From Pseudomonas sp. PDM05 (GTDB lineage: Bacteria; Pseudomonadota; Gammaproteobacteria; Pseudomonadales; Pseudomonadaceae): a stretch of 64,000 bases of DNA. Positions 12,624-19,838 of this stretch are shown here, piece after piece (position 1 is the stretch's first letter; every line of letters begins with the position of its first letter). The notes under the pieces were generated by a model. The model searched no databases and was not told the DNA's origin. It worked only from the letters and a program-made list of their open reading frames with translations. The DNA lies in the NCBI RefSeq assembly GCF_014851685.1, contig NZ_JACVAC010000002.1, forward strand, positions 186,001 through 250,000. Direction: 5' to 3'. The position numbers and the translations under genes were made by a program.

Positions 12624-13018
12624 TGTGGTGTTCCTTCCCTATCAAATTCATATGGATTGCAGAGTGCAGTGTCAGCCGTCGAGCCCGACCGTCTAGGTCT
12701 GGCACCCCAGGCTATAACCGCGAAGATCGGGGTTATAGATGCTTGAAACGGGGATTGGTTCGACCTGACAGATGCTGAATGCACGCTTAACGCCGAGACT
12801 TGGCGTAAGACGGGGCAAAACTAGCACAGAGACGGGGAAATATCCGCTTCTACCTACCCATTTGGTCAGCTTTATCGCTCTAAACCGTGAAAAAATGGCA
12901 TATGCCATGTCGGAGAGCGGCAAAACCGCCTTGAAAGCGCGTCTTGACCAATGGGTGCGGTACACTGGGCGACTTTTCGGGGAGGCCAACCGCTCCCCTT
13001 CAACCAGCCGAGAAGCCC
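12624..13018. other. Divergent intergenic region between hupN and yejK
   Basis: 395 bp without a gene. It contains ctataacc/ggttatag (12712-12719 and 12731-12738, 11-bp spacer), a second stem cttaacgcc/ggcgtaag (12785-12793 and 12802-12809), and a perfect 14-bp palindrome atggcatatgccat (12895-12908). The first two would lie in the hupN leader or promoter and the last nearer yejK. I could not place a convincing -35/-10 pair for either gene. Confidence 0.55.
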
Positions 13019-14023
13019 ATGCCGATCCGTCATTGCATCGTCCACCTGATCGACAAAAAACCCGACGGCACGCCCGCAGTTCTCCACGCCCGCGATTCGG
13101 AGCTGTCCGAATCGGCCGCCATCGAGAACATGCTTGCCGACCTCAACGAGAGCTATAACGCCAAACAAGGCAAGGCCTGGGGTTTCTTCCATGCCGAGTC
13201 CGGCGCGCACCCGTTCAGTGGCTGGTTGAAGGAGTATTTCGACGGTGGCCAGGATTTCACCACCTTTAGCCGCACCGCCGTCGAGCACCTGCAAAAGCTG
13301 ATGGAAGAGTCCAACCTCTCCACTGGCGGCCACGTGCTATTTGCCCACTACCAACAAGGCATGACCGATTACCTGGCCATCGCTCTGCTGCACCACAGCG
13401 AAGGCGTGGCGGTGACCGACGAGCTGGACGTGACCCCGTCGCGTCACCTGGACCTCGGCCAGTTGCACCTGGCGGCGCGTATCAACGTTTCCGAGTGGCA
13501 GAACAACAAGCAGTCCAAGCAGTACATCTCGTTTATCAAGGGCAAGAACGGCAAGAAGGTCTCGGAGTACTTCCGCGACTTTATCGGCTGCCAGGAAGGC
13601 GTCGACGGCCCGGGCGAAACCCGCACCCTGCTCAAGGCATTCAGTGACTTCGTCGAAAGCGAAGACCTGCCGGACGAATCCGCCCGCGAAAAAACCAAGA
13701 CCCTGGTGGACTACGCCAGCAGCCAGGCCAAGCTCGGCGAGCCGATGGGCCTGGAAGAACTCTCGGGCTTGATCGATGAAGATCGGCCTAAGGCGTTCTA
13801 CGACCATATCCGCAACAAGGACTATGGCCTGTCGCCGGAAATTCCGGCGGATAAGCGCACCCTCAACCAGTTCCGCCGCTTTACCGGCCGCGCCGAAGGC
13901 TTGTCGATCAGTTTTGAAGCGCACTTGCTGGGCGACAAGATCGAGTACGACGAGGCGGCTGGCACGCTGATCATCAAGGGTTTGCCGACCCAACTGACCG
14001 ACCAGCTCAAGCGCCGCAACTGA
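13019..14023 (+). CDS. yejK: Nucleoid-associated protein YejK (NdpA)
   Basis: Conserved 37-kDa nucleoid-associated protein of the YejK/NdpA family, 334 aa. Its exact role is unclear. The N-terminus [19 protein letters not shown] and internal blocks such as [12 protein letters not shown] and [19 protein letters not shown] are typical of the family. ATG 13019 is chosen because the family starts here; 25 open codons upstream are not conserved. Its divergence from an HU gene makes this a small chromosome-organisation neighbourhood. Its stop overlaps the start of the glutaredoxin gene (TGATG). Confidence 0.92.
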   Translation: MPIRHCIVHLIDKKPDGTPAVLHARDSELSESAAIENMLADLNESYNAKQGKAWGFFHAESGAHPFSGWLKEYFDGGQDFTTFSRTAVEHLQKLMEESNLSTGGHVLFAHYQQGMTDYLAIALLHHSEGVAVTDELDVTPSRHLDLGQLHLAARINVSEWQNNKQSKQYISFIKGKNGKKVSEYFRDFIGCQEGVDGPGETRTLLKAFSDFVESEDLPDESAREKTKTLVDYASSQAKLGEPMGLEELSGLIDEDRPKAFYDHIRNKDYGLSPEIPADKRTLNQFRRFTGRAEGLSISFEAHLLGDKIEYDEAAGTLIIKGLPTQLTDQLKRRN

Positions 14024-14373
14024 TGCTCGGCGGGGTGTTCAAGAAAGTCCTGCTGGTATTGCTGGTGGTGGTGGTGTTCCAGAACTGGGGCAAGATCGAG
14101 CGGGTGTTCAATCCGTCCCAGGTGGCGCCGGAACAAACCCGGGCCTCGGCGCGGGTGGTGCTCTATTCCACCGAATGGTGCGGCTACTGCAAGCAGATCC
14201 GCCGCTTCCTGGACCAGAAAGGCCTGCCCTACCAGGCGTTCGACATCGAAAAGGACGCCCAGGCGCGCAAGGCCTACGAGGCGCTGGGCGGCGGTGGGAT
14301 TCCGTTTGTAGACGTCAACGGCACGCTGATCCGTGAGTTCAGCCCGGAGAAGATCATGGCGGCGCTGAAATAA
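14023..14373 (+). CDS. Membrane-anchored glutaredoxin-family protein
   Basis: 116 aa. A single N-terminal hydrophobic helix (residues ~5-21, FKKVLLVLLVVVVFQN) is followed by a linker and a glutaredoxin fold with the active site EWCGYC (CxxC, ~residues 51-54), a cis-Pro in GIPFVDVNG, and a C-terminal helix. It probably acts as a thiol oxidoreductase, most likely anchored with the domain in the periplasm; this topology is inferred. It overlaps the yejK stop by one base, so translation is coupled. It ends directly against the convergent FecR-like gene with no spacer. Confidence 0.85.
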   Translation: MLGGVFKKVLLVLLVVVVFQNWGKIERVFNPSQVAPEQTRASARVVLYSTEWCGYCKQIRRFLDQKGLPYQAFDIEKDAQARKAYEALGGGGIPFVDVNGTLIREFSPEKIMAALK

Positions 14374-15351
14374 TCAGCGCACCACGATCACGCGACCCAG
14401 CAGGTTGCGCTGCTCGAACCCGAGCACGGCCTGCAACGCATTCAACACCGCCTGGGGATCCTTGCTCGGGAAACTGCCGCTGACGCGCTTGCTGCCCATC
14501 TCATCGTTGAGCAACAGGATACGGCCCGGGTAGTAGCGCTCCAGATCCTTGACCACATCGGCCAGCGGCGCCTTGTAGTAGTTGAGCCAGCCGTCGCGCC
14601 AGGCCAGGCGCGATTCGCTGTCCACCGGGTGCGTGGCATCGGCCACACCTTGCGTGTAGGCCACTTGCTGGCCGGCTGTAAGGACTTGCTGTTGGCCGTG
14701 CCTGGACGGCGTCACCCCTACCCGCCCCGATAACACCGTCACCTGCGCCCCCGCCGGTTGCAGGCGCACTTCGAATTGCGTACCGAGCACCCGCGCTTCA
14801 CCGCTGCCCGCCTCCACCACAAAGGACTCGCCAGTGTGGGTCACGCTGAAAAACCCCGCACCACGACGCAACTGGATGTGCCGTTCGCCATGGCTGAAAT
14901 CCACGGCAATCGCGCTGTCGGCATCGAGGGTGACTTGGGATTTATCCGCCAGGGTGACGGTTTTGACTTCGCCTGGCGCCGTCACATAGTCGGCGCCAAA
15001 GTCATCGACCCAGCGCGACGGCTGCCAGCCTGCGCCCATGGACACCATCAGCAGCAGGCACGCGGCCATCGCCAAGGCGCCGGCCCCGCGTACAACCCGC
15101 GAGCGCTTCGAGGTGTGCATCGCCTTGAGGTAACCCTGCAAGGCCAATGCATCCTCGTCCGCCAATTTTCGCGCAGGCACTTCACTCAATTCCCACAGTA
15201 CCTGGGCCTGGGAGTACGCCTCGATGTGGGCCGGATCGGCACGCAACCATTGGCTGAACGTGGCCTGGTCGCCGCTGCTCGGCTGGTCGTGCAGCAGGCT
15301 CAGCCAGGCCAGCGCGGCGTGTTCCTGGTCGGGCGTGGGGGTGCGGTTCAC
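14374..15351 (-). CDS. FecR-like anti-sigma factor without adjacent receptor
   Basis: Inner-membrane anti-sigma/sigma regulator of 325 aa. Cytoplasmic N-domain (residues ~8-48, with AALAWLSLLHD and FSQWLRADPAHIEAY), one membrane helix (~88-106, GALAMAACLLLMVSMGAGW), periplasmic FecR domain (TLADKSQVTLDADSAIAVDF) and a C-terminal STN-interacting domain (DVVKDLERYYPGRI). The GTG start overlaps the TGA of the sigma gene (GTGA). In most cell-surface signalling operons a TonB-dependent receptor follows; here the next gene is the convergent glutaredoxin, so the receptor must be elsewhere. Confidence 0.9.
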   Translation of the reverse strand: MNRTPTPDQEHAALAWLSLLHDQPSSGDQATFSQWLRADPAHIEAYSQAQVLWELSEVPARKLADEDALALQGYLKAMHTSKRSRVVRGAGALAMAACLLLMVSMGAGWQPSRWVDDFGADYVTAPGEVKTVTLADKSQVTLDADSAIAVDFSHGERHIQLRRGAGFFSVTHTGESFVVEAGSGEARVLGTQFEVRLQPAGAQVTVLSGRVGVTPSRHGQQQVLTAGQQVAYTQGVADATHPVDSESRLAWRDGWLNYYKAPLADVVKDLERYYPGRILLLNDEMGSKRVSGSFPSKDPQAVLNALQAVLGFEQRNLLGRVIVVR

Positions 15352-15926
15352 GGTGCTGTCCCTGGCGTGCGTGGGGGTGATGGCTCGCGAAGGCTGGCTT
15401 TGCAGGCTTCGAGGGCACGCATCATATGTTTTTCCACGGCACTTTGGGACAGACCCATGGCCTTGGCGATTTCCGCGTACTTGCGGCCATGAATGCGGTT
15501 GAGCAGGAAAATCTGCCGCGTGCGCTCCGGCAAGCTGCGCAGGGCAGCTTCGACATGGCGCAGATCATTGCCCGCCTCCAAGGCCGCTTGGGGTTCGCAA
15601 CCCTGATTATCCTGTTGCTCGGGCAGCCAGCCTTCGCTGCTGCGCACCCGCGCGCTTTCGCTGCGCAGGTGGTCAATGGCGATGTTGCCAGCGCAGCGCA
15701 GCAGGTAGGTGCTGAGTTCCTCGACCTGCACCAACGGGCGGCGCCAGAAGCGTAGGAATAAATCCTGCACCAGGTCGGCAGCCGTGGCACGGCAACCGAC
15801 ACGACGACTGACCAAGGCTTCCATCTGTGAACGCTGCGAGAGAAACACCTGCAGGAAATGCGCACGCCCGCCTGCTGATTCAGCGCGCTGGCTGTCTTGG
15901 GACTCCGGTGGGGTGCTGATCATCAT
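15348..15926 (-). CDS. ECF sigma factor, iron-starvation (FecI) type
   Basis: 192 aa. Sigma region 2 includes ATAADLVQDLFLRFWRR and YLLRCAGNIAIDHLRSE. Region 4 includes LRSLPERTRQIFLLNRIHG and an HTH YAEIAKAMGLSQSAVEKHM. This is the iron-starvation ECF group that transcribes siderophore receptor genes when released by a FecR partner. Two ATGs in a row begin the frame. It follows the DUF3325 gene by 9 bp and overlaps the anti-sigma gene, so it is part of the five-gene minus-strand operon rather than heading its own unit, which is less common. Confidence 0.9.
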   Translation of the reverse strand: MMISTPPESQDSQRAESAGGRAHFLQVFLSQRSQMEALVSRRVGCRATAADLVQDLFLRFWRRPLVQVEELSTYLLRCAGNIAIDHLRSESARVRSSEGWLPEQQDNQGCEPQAALEAGNDLRHVEAALRSLPERTRQIFLLNRIHGRKYAEIAKAMGLSQSAVEKHMMRALEACKASLREPSPPRTPGTAP

Positions 15927-15935
15927 GGGCGTGGC

Positions 15936-16262
15936 TCAGAGGATGGCGAAGGCCGCGACGGGGCTGGCCAGCAGGCCGACGCCCGCCAGGATCAAGGCCA
16001 ACCGTGGCCGATACGGCAACAACAGCACCAGCAACAGCGCACTGAGCATCAACACCGCGCACCACTCCACCAGGCCCCGGCTCCAACCACCGAGCGCCAC
16101 GGCCGGCCAGATCGACAGTGCCAGCAGCAACCAGCCCGCCGCCCGCAACCCCACGCGCCGTTGGGGCGACGGCTTGCTGTGCAGCAATTCGCCATGGTGA
16201 CGGTCGGTGGACAGGCACAGCGCGGTGAACCCGGCGTAGCACATCAAGAGAGCGAGCAGCAT
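15936..16262 (-). CDS. DUF3325-type small membrane protein
   Basis: 108 aa with three predicted membrane helices (residues ~1-16, ~42-60 and ~66-105) and a His/Asp-containing loop (STDRHHGELL). I take it to be DUF3325, a family found next to PepSY-type reductases in Pseudomonas iron loci. Its ATG abuts the TGA of the PepSY gene, indicating tight coupling. The biochemical role is unknown. A part in siderophore reduction or iron release in the periplasm is inferred from its neighbours. Confidence 0.72.
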   Translation of the reverse strand: MLLALLMCYAGFTALCLSTDRHHGELLHSKPSPQRRVGLRAAGWLLLALSIWPAVALGGWSRGLVEWCAVLMLSALLLVLLLPYRPRLALILAGVGLLASPVAAFAIL

Positions 16263-17837
16263 TCAGTTCGCCTCCTGCTTGAGGGTCAACGAATGCGCCC
16301 GCTCGGCCCTGGTCTGGGACGCAGCACGGTGCTGCATCTTCCACGCGGCCCAGGCGAGGAATACGCCGCTGGCCAGGCACGTCAGGTCGAAACCGGCCAT
16401 GGCCCAATCACCCGTCGCCAGCGACACGCCCAGGTGGTGCGAAGTGGTCAGCGCATTGAGCATCGGGATCGCGACAAACATCAGCGCGCCGACACTCAGT
16501 TGTTCAACCCAGCCCTGGCGGCCACGGCGCAGGACCGCGTGCAGCAGGCTCACACCCCAGGCCATGAAGAAGGTCTGTACTTCCCAGGCAGAGCGCTCGG
16601 CAAAGCCCACCGGCAGCAGGCGGTTGGCCCAGAAGAACGCCGCAATGGCGATCATCAACCCGGACATGCTGGCGATGTTGAGCACCTCCACCAGGCGCAG
16701 TTCAAACGGCATCACGCCGCTCTTGGCGTGCTTGAGCTGGCGCTTGCCCAGCCAGATCACCAGCCCGGTGCCGATCATCGCCGTGCCCGCCAGCCCGCAG
16801 ATAAAGTACAACCAACGCAACACCGGCCCGGCGAACTGGCCCATGTGCAGGCCGTAGAAACTGCCGCCGATGATCGCCGGCAGCGATTGCCCGGCACTGG
16901 TGCGCAGCAGTTCGCCGCTGGTGCCGCTGAACGACACGATGCTGTCGAACTCATGCACCACGTTGTCGGAACTGGCCCGAAACACATTGACCGAAGCGTT
17001 CACGTCGCTGGGGTTGTTCACCCCCAGACGCCCCACATGGCCACCGTCCCATTGCGCCCGCGCCTGTTGGTACATCGGCAACAGCGGCAGCAATTTGCCC
17101 GGTTGCCCCTGCGCCGGCGCGTTGTTGGTGGCGGGGAACACGTCGTTGAAAAAGGCGCGGGTATCGCCCGCATAGGAGGCAAGGATCGGCGCCGGCATCA
17201 CCATGCTCATGAAAATCACCAGGCTGCTGTAGGTGATCATCAGGTGGAACGGCAGCACCAGCACACCGACCGCGTTATGCCCGTCGAGCCAGGAACGCTG
17301 GCCTTTGCGCGGGCGGAAGGTGAAGAAGTCCTTGAAGATTTTCTTGTGGGTGATGATCCCGGTGATCAGCGCGACAAACATCACCATCGCAGCGATGGTG
17401 GACAGCCAGCGGCCCCAGGGATGGGGCATTTGCAGCTGGAAATGGAAACGATAGAAGAACTCGCCGCCCATGCTTTCGCGGGCCTGCACATCTTGGCCGG
17501 TAACCGGGTCGAGGGTTTTCTGGATGAAATTGCCGCGACGGCCAGGGTCGAGTTTGTCTTGCCACATCACCGTCAAGGCGGGGTCGCGGTCATCCGGCAG
17601 GTTGATAAACCAGCGCGCGGCCGTTGGCGCCACCTGCTGCAAATAGGTTTGCGCGACGCCCAGGCTGCGCGCGTTGTCCAGTGGATAAGCCTGCACTTCG
17701 GGCTGCATCCAGTGGCTGATCTCGTCCTTGAAATACGACAAGGTGCCCGTCAGGAAAATCGCAAACAGCAGCCAGCCAAAGATCAGCCCGCTCCAGGTGT
17801 GCAACCAGGCCATGGCCTGGCGAAAGCCCTCTTTCAT
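16263..17837 (-). CDS. PepSY-associated TM protein, ferrisiderophore-reductase-like
   Basis: 524 aa inner-membrane protein. It begins MKEGFRQAMAWLHTWSGL with an early helix (FGWLLFAIFLTGTLSYF), a large periplasmic PepSY-type loop and further helices with membrane-facing histidines (DGHNAVGVLVLPFHLMITY, SHHLGVSL). The family includes PiuB and FpvG-like reductases that free iron from siderophores. ATG 17837 was chosen because it overlaps the DUF3649 stop (ATGA) and gives the conserved N-terminus. It is central to the DUF3649-PepSY-DUF3325-sigma-FecR operon. The substrate is unknown. Confidence 0.85.
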   Translation of the reverse strand: MKEGFRQAMAWLHTWSGLIFGWLLFAIFLTGTLSYFKDEISHWMQPEVQAYPLDNARSLGVAQTYLQQVAPTAARWFINLPDDRDPALTVMWQDKLDPGRRGNFIQKTLDPVTGQDVQARESMGGEFFYRFHFQLQMPHPWGRWLSTIAAMVMFVALITGIITHKKIFKDFFTFRPRKGQRSWLDGHNAVGVLVLPFHLMITYSSLVIFMSMVMPAPILASYAGDTRAFFNDVFPATNNAPAQGQPGKLLPLLPMYQQARAQWDGGHVGRLGVNNPSDVNASVNVFRASSDNVVHEFDSIVSFSGTSGELLRTSAGQSLPAIIGGSFYGLHMGQFAGPVLRWLYFICGLAGTAMIGTGLVIWLGKRQLKHAKSGVMPFELRLVEVLNIASMSGLMIAIAAFFWANRLLPVGFAERSAWEVQTFFMAWGVSLLHAVLRRGRQGWVEQLSVGALMFVAIPMLNALTTSHHLGVSLATGDWAMAGFDLTCLASGVFLAWAAWKMQHRAASQTRAERAHSLTLKQEAN

Positions 17838-18136
17838 GGACGCGCCATCCACAACCCCACACCCGCCAGGGTGGCAAACGCCGCACTCGGCAACATCACG
17901 CCAAACCAGGCGCGCCAGGCCGTGCGGCATGCAAAGCACCAGAGCACCGCCAGCAGATAGAACACAAACGAACTCATCATCCCGGTGATCACCGCGTCGG
18001 CGCGGGACGTGGGCATCCACAGTGCCAGGCAGATGGCGGCCAGGGAGGCCATCAGGTAGCCGCCGACGACAGCCGCGAGCACCCGCGATGTGACGGCCAG
18101 ACGGTAGGGTAGCGCAAGTGAGGTTTTGCTTTTCAT
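17834..18136 (-). CDS. DUF3649-type small membrane protein
   Basis: 100 aa with three hydrophobic helices: VLAAVVGGYLMASLAAICL, a segment around GMMSSFVFYLLAVLWC, and MLPSAAFATLAGVGLWM. I take it as DUF3649, which is typically encoded just before a PepSY reductase in Pseudomonas. It is the first gene of the minus-strand iron operon. ATG 18136 (MKSKTSLALPYRL) is favoured over an upstream TTG at 18166 that would run into the Fur-like box. The function is unknown; an accessory role in iron uptake is inferred from the operon. Confidence 0.7.
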   Translation of the reverse strand: MKSKTSLALPYRLAVTSRVLAAVVGGYLMASLAAICLALWMPTSRADAVITGMMSSFVFYLLAVLWCFACRTAWRAWFGVMLPSAAFATLAGVGLWMARP

Positions 18137-18166
18137 GCGGGAGACGCCAGGTTCATCAGTACGCAA

Positions 18167-18185
18167 TATTAATGATAAATATTCT
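18167..18185. promoter_or_regulatory. Fur-box-like site between two divergent iron operons
   Basis: attaatgataaatattctc matches 14 of 19 positions of the Fur consensus gataatgataatcattatc. It lies 31 bp upstream of the DUF3649 ATG and about 135 bp upstream of fecI, so one bound Fur could repress both directions. The surrounding 30 bp is the most AT-rich part of the locus. Confidence 0.65.
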
Positions 18186-18320
18186 CATAAGCAAAAAAGA
18201 ACGGATGAAACGCCGGTACTGGCGGATTGCCGAACCGTAGCGGCCCACCTACAATGCGAACAATTCTTGTTCTCTAAAGCATGCCGAATGCCCGCATGCT
18301 CGTAGCGAAGGGTGATCGCG

Positions 18321-18809
18321 TTGCAGCCGTCCAACACCGTCGAAGTTTTGTACACCGACCATCACCACTGGCTCACCGGCTGGTTGCGACGCAAGCTCGG
18401 CTGCCCGGAAAGTGCCGCCGACCTGGCGCAAGACACCTTCATCCGCGTGCTCAGCGCCCGTGAAACGCCAACATTGATCGAACCCCGCGCCTTCCTCACC
18501 ACCGTGGCCAAGCGCGTGCTGTGCAATTTCTACCGCCGCCAGGACCTGGAGCGCGCCTACCTCGACGCCCTGGCCCAGTTGCCGGAACACGTGGCACCGT
18601 CGGAAGAAGAACGCGCAATCATCCTGCAAACCCTGGTCGAGCTGGACCAGTTGCTCGACGGTTTGCCCACGCCAGTCAAACGCGCCTTCCTGCTGGCCCA
18701 ACTCGATGGCCTGACCTACGCGCAAATCGGCGCAGAGCTGGGCATCTCCATCGCCACCGTCAAACGCCACCTGAATAAAGCCGCCATGCGCTGCTACTTT
18801 GCCCTATGA
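18321..18809 (+). CDS. fecI: ECF sigma factor FecI (ferric citrate)
   Basis: 162 aa, closely resembling E. coli FecI. Region 2: ESAADLAQDTFIRVLSA and FLTTVAKRVLCNFYRRQ. Region 4: RAFLLAQLDGLTYAQIG and ISIATVKRHLNKA. It directs transcription of fecA when ferric citrate is sensed. The TTG at 18321 is the likeliest start, 8 bp after GAAGGG; a GTG at 18312 overlaps that Shine-Dalgarno. Its stop overlaps the fecR start (ATGA). It probably responds to iron through the Fur-like box at 18167. Confidence 0.93.
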   Translation: MQPSNTVEVLYTDHHHWLTGWLRRKLGCPESAADLAQDTFIRVLSARETPTLIEPRAFLTTVAKRVLCNFYRRQDLERAYLDALAQLPEHVAPSEEERAIILQTLVELDQLLDGLPTPVKRAFLLAQLDGLTYAQIGAELGISIATVKRHLNKAAMRCYFAL

Positions 18810-19747
18810 ATTTCTCGACCCAAGTTGCCGAACAGGCCGTGCATTGGCTGATGGAAATGCAGCAAGGCGCCCTCAACCCGCGCCAACAAGCGGCCTGGCA
18901 GCAATGGCTGAATGCCCACAGTGAACACCAGCGCGCCTGGGACCATATGCAACGCGTCAACCAGCGCCTGCGTGGCATGCCATCGCCCCTGGCCCATGCG
19001 GCGTTGAACGCGCCAACCTCCACTAGCCGCCGCCAGGCCCTCAAGCTGCTGCTGATCCTCGGCGCTGGTTCGGCCGCCGCCTGGAGCCTGCGCCAGCAAC
19101 ATATCCTGCCGCCGCTCACGGCCGACTACCGCAGCCCCGTCGGTCAACGGCGCAAGGTGCAACTGGCCGACGGCAGCCAGTTGCAGCTCAATACCGGCAG
19201 CGCGGTGGATGTGCATTTCGATGGCCAGCAGCGGCTGATCCGCCTGCTCGAAGGCGAGATCCTGCTGACCGGCGCCAAAGGCAACAGACCGCTCAACGTG
19301 CTGACCGGCCAGGGCCTGCTCAGCAGCCAGGCGGCGCGCCTGAATGTGCGCCAGTTCAACGACCACACCCAACTGGCGGTCCTCGACGGCCACGTCGACG
19401 TGATGCCCAATACCTACAGCGGCCTACCGCTGACGGTCGACACCGCGCACCAGGTCAACTTCACCCGCAAAGGCTGGGACACCCCGCGTGCCACCGACGC
19501 CAACAGCGGCGCGTGGGCCGATGGCATGCTGGTCGCGGCCCACATGCGCCTGGAAGATTTCCTCGGCGAACTCAGCCGTTATCGCCGTGGCCAACTCAAT
19601 TGCGCCCCCCAGGTCGCCAACCTGCTGATCTCCGGCAGCTACCCGCTGGACGACAGTGAACGCATTCTCGACCTGTTGACCGTCAGCCTGCCGGTCAAGG
19701 TGCGGCGCTTTACCCGCTACTGGGTGACCGTCGAGGCGCGAGCCTGA
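18806..19747 (+). CDS. fecR: FecR anti-sigma/sigma regulator with twin-arginine motif
   Basis: 313 aa. N-terminal sigma-binding domain (~1-65), then SRRQALKLLLILGAG (~72-86), a twin-arginine pair before the single membrane helix, then the periplasmic FecR domain (VQLADGSQLQLNTGSAVDV) and C-terminal receptor-contacting region ending RFTRYWVTVEARA. It carries the FecA signal across the membrane to FecI. The RR-plus-helix pattern suggests Tat-dependent insertion, as proposed for some Pseudomonas FecR-family proteins; this is inference. It overlaps fecI by 4 bp. Confidence 0.93.
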   Translation: MNFSTQVAEQAVHWLMEMQQGALNPRQQAAWQQWLNAHSEHQRAWDHMQRVNQRLRGMPSPLAHAALNAPTSTSRRQALKLLLILGAGSAAAWSLRQQHILPPLTADYRSPVGQRRKVQLADGSQLQLNTGSAVDVHFDGQQRLIRLLEGEILLTGAKGNRPLNVLTGQGLLSSQAARLNVRQFNDHTQLAVLDGHVDVMPNTYSGLPLTVDTAHQVNFTRKGWDTPRATDANSGAWADGMLVAAHMRLEDFLGELSRYRRGQLNCAPQVANLLISGSYPLDDSERILDLLTVSLPVKVRRFTRYWVTVEARA

Positions 19748-19793
19748 AATTATCTGCAATTGTTGTGAGCCGTTTTCCACACCTGGCGTGACA

Positions 19794-19825
19794 GAGAAGG
19801 AAAGCCACCTTGATCCTTCCTTCTC
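19794..19825 (+). promoter_or_regulatory. Hairpin in the fecR-fecA intergenic leader
   Basis: gagaaggaa (19794-19802) and ttccttctc (19817-19825) are exact reverse complements around a 14-nt loop. The right arm ends 13 bp before the fecA ATG, and the gap is otherwise free of a clear Shine-Dalgarno. The left arm (agaagga) is itself SD-like, so the stem could modulate fecA translation. Function inferred. Confidence 0.45.
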
Positions 19826-19838
19826 AGGACCGCACTTC

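Noticed and set aside
12945-12969. ttgacc and tacact before yejK as a promoter
   Set aside because: The two hexamers are only about 11 bp apart, too close for sigma-70.
15897-17960. A 687-codon plus-strand frame across the PepSY/DUF3325 genes
   Set aside because: Its translation is Gln/His/Arg-rich low-complexity sequence typical of an antisense shadow; the minus-strand genes have membrane helices and coupled starts.
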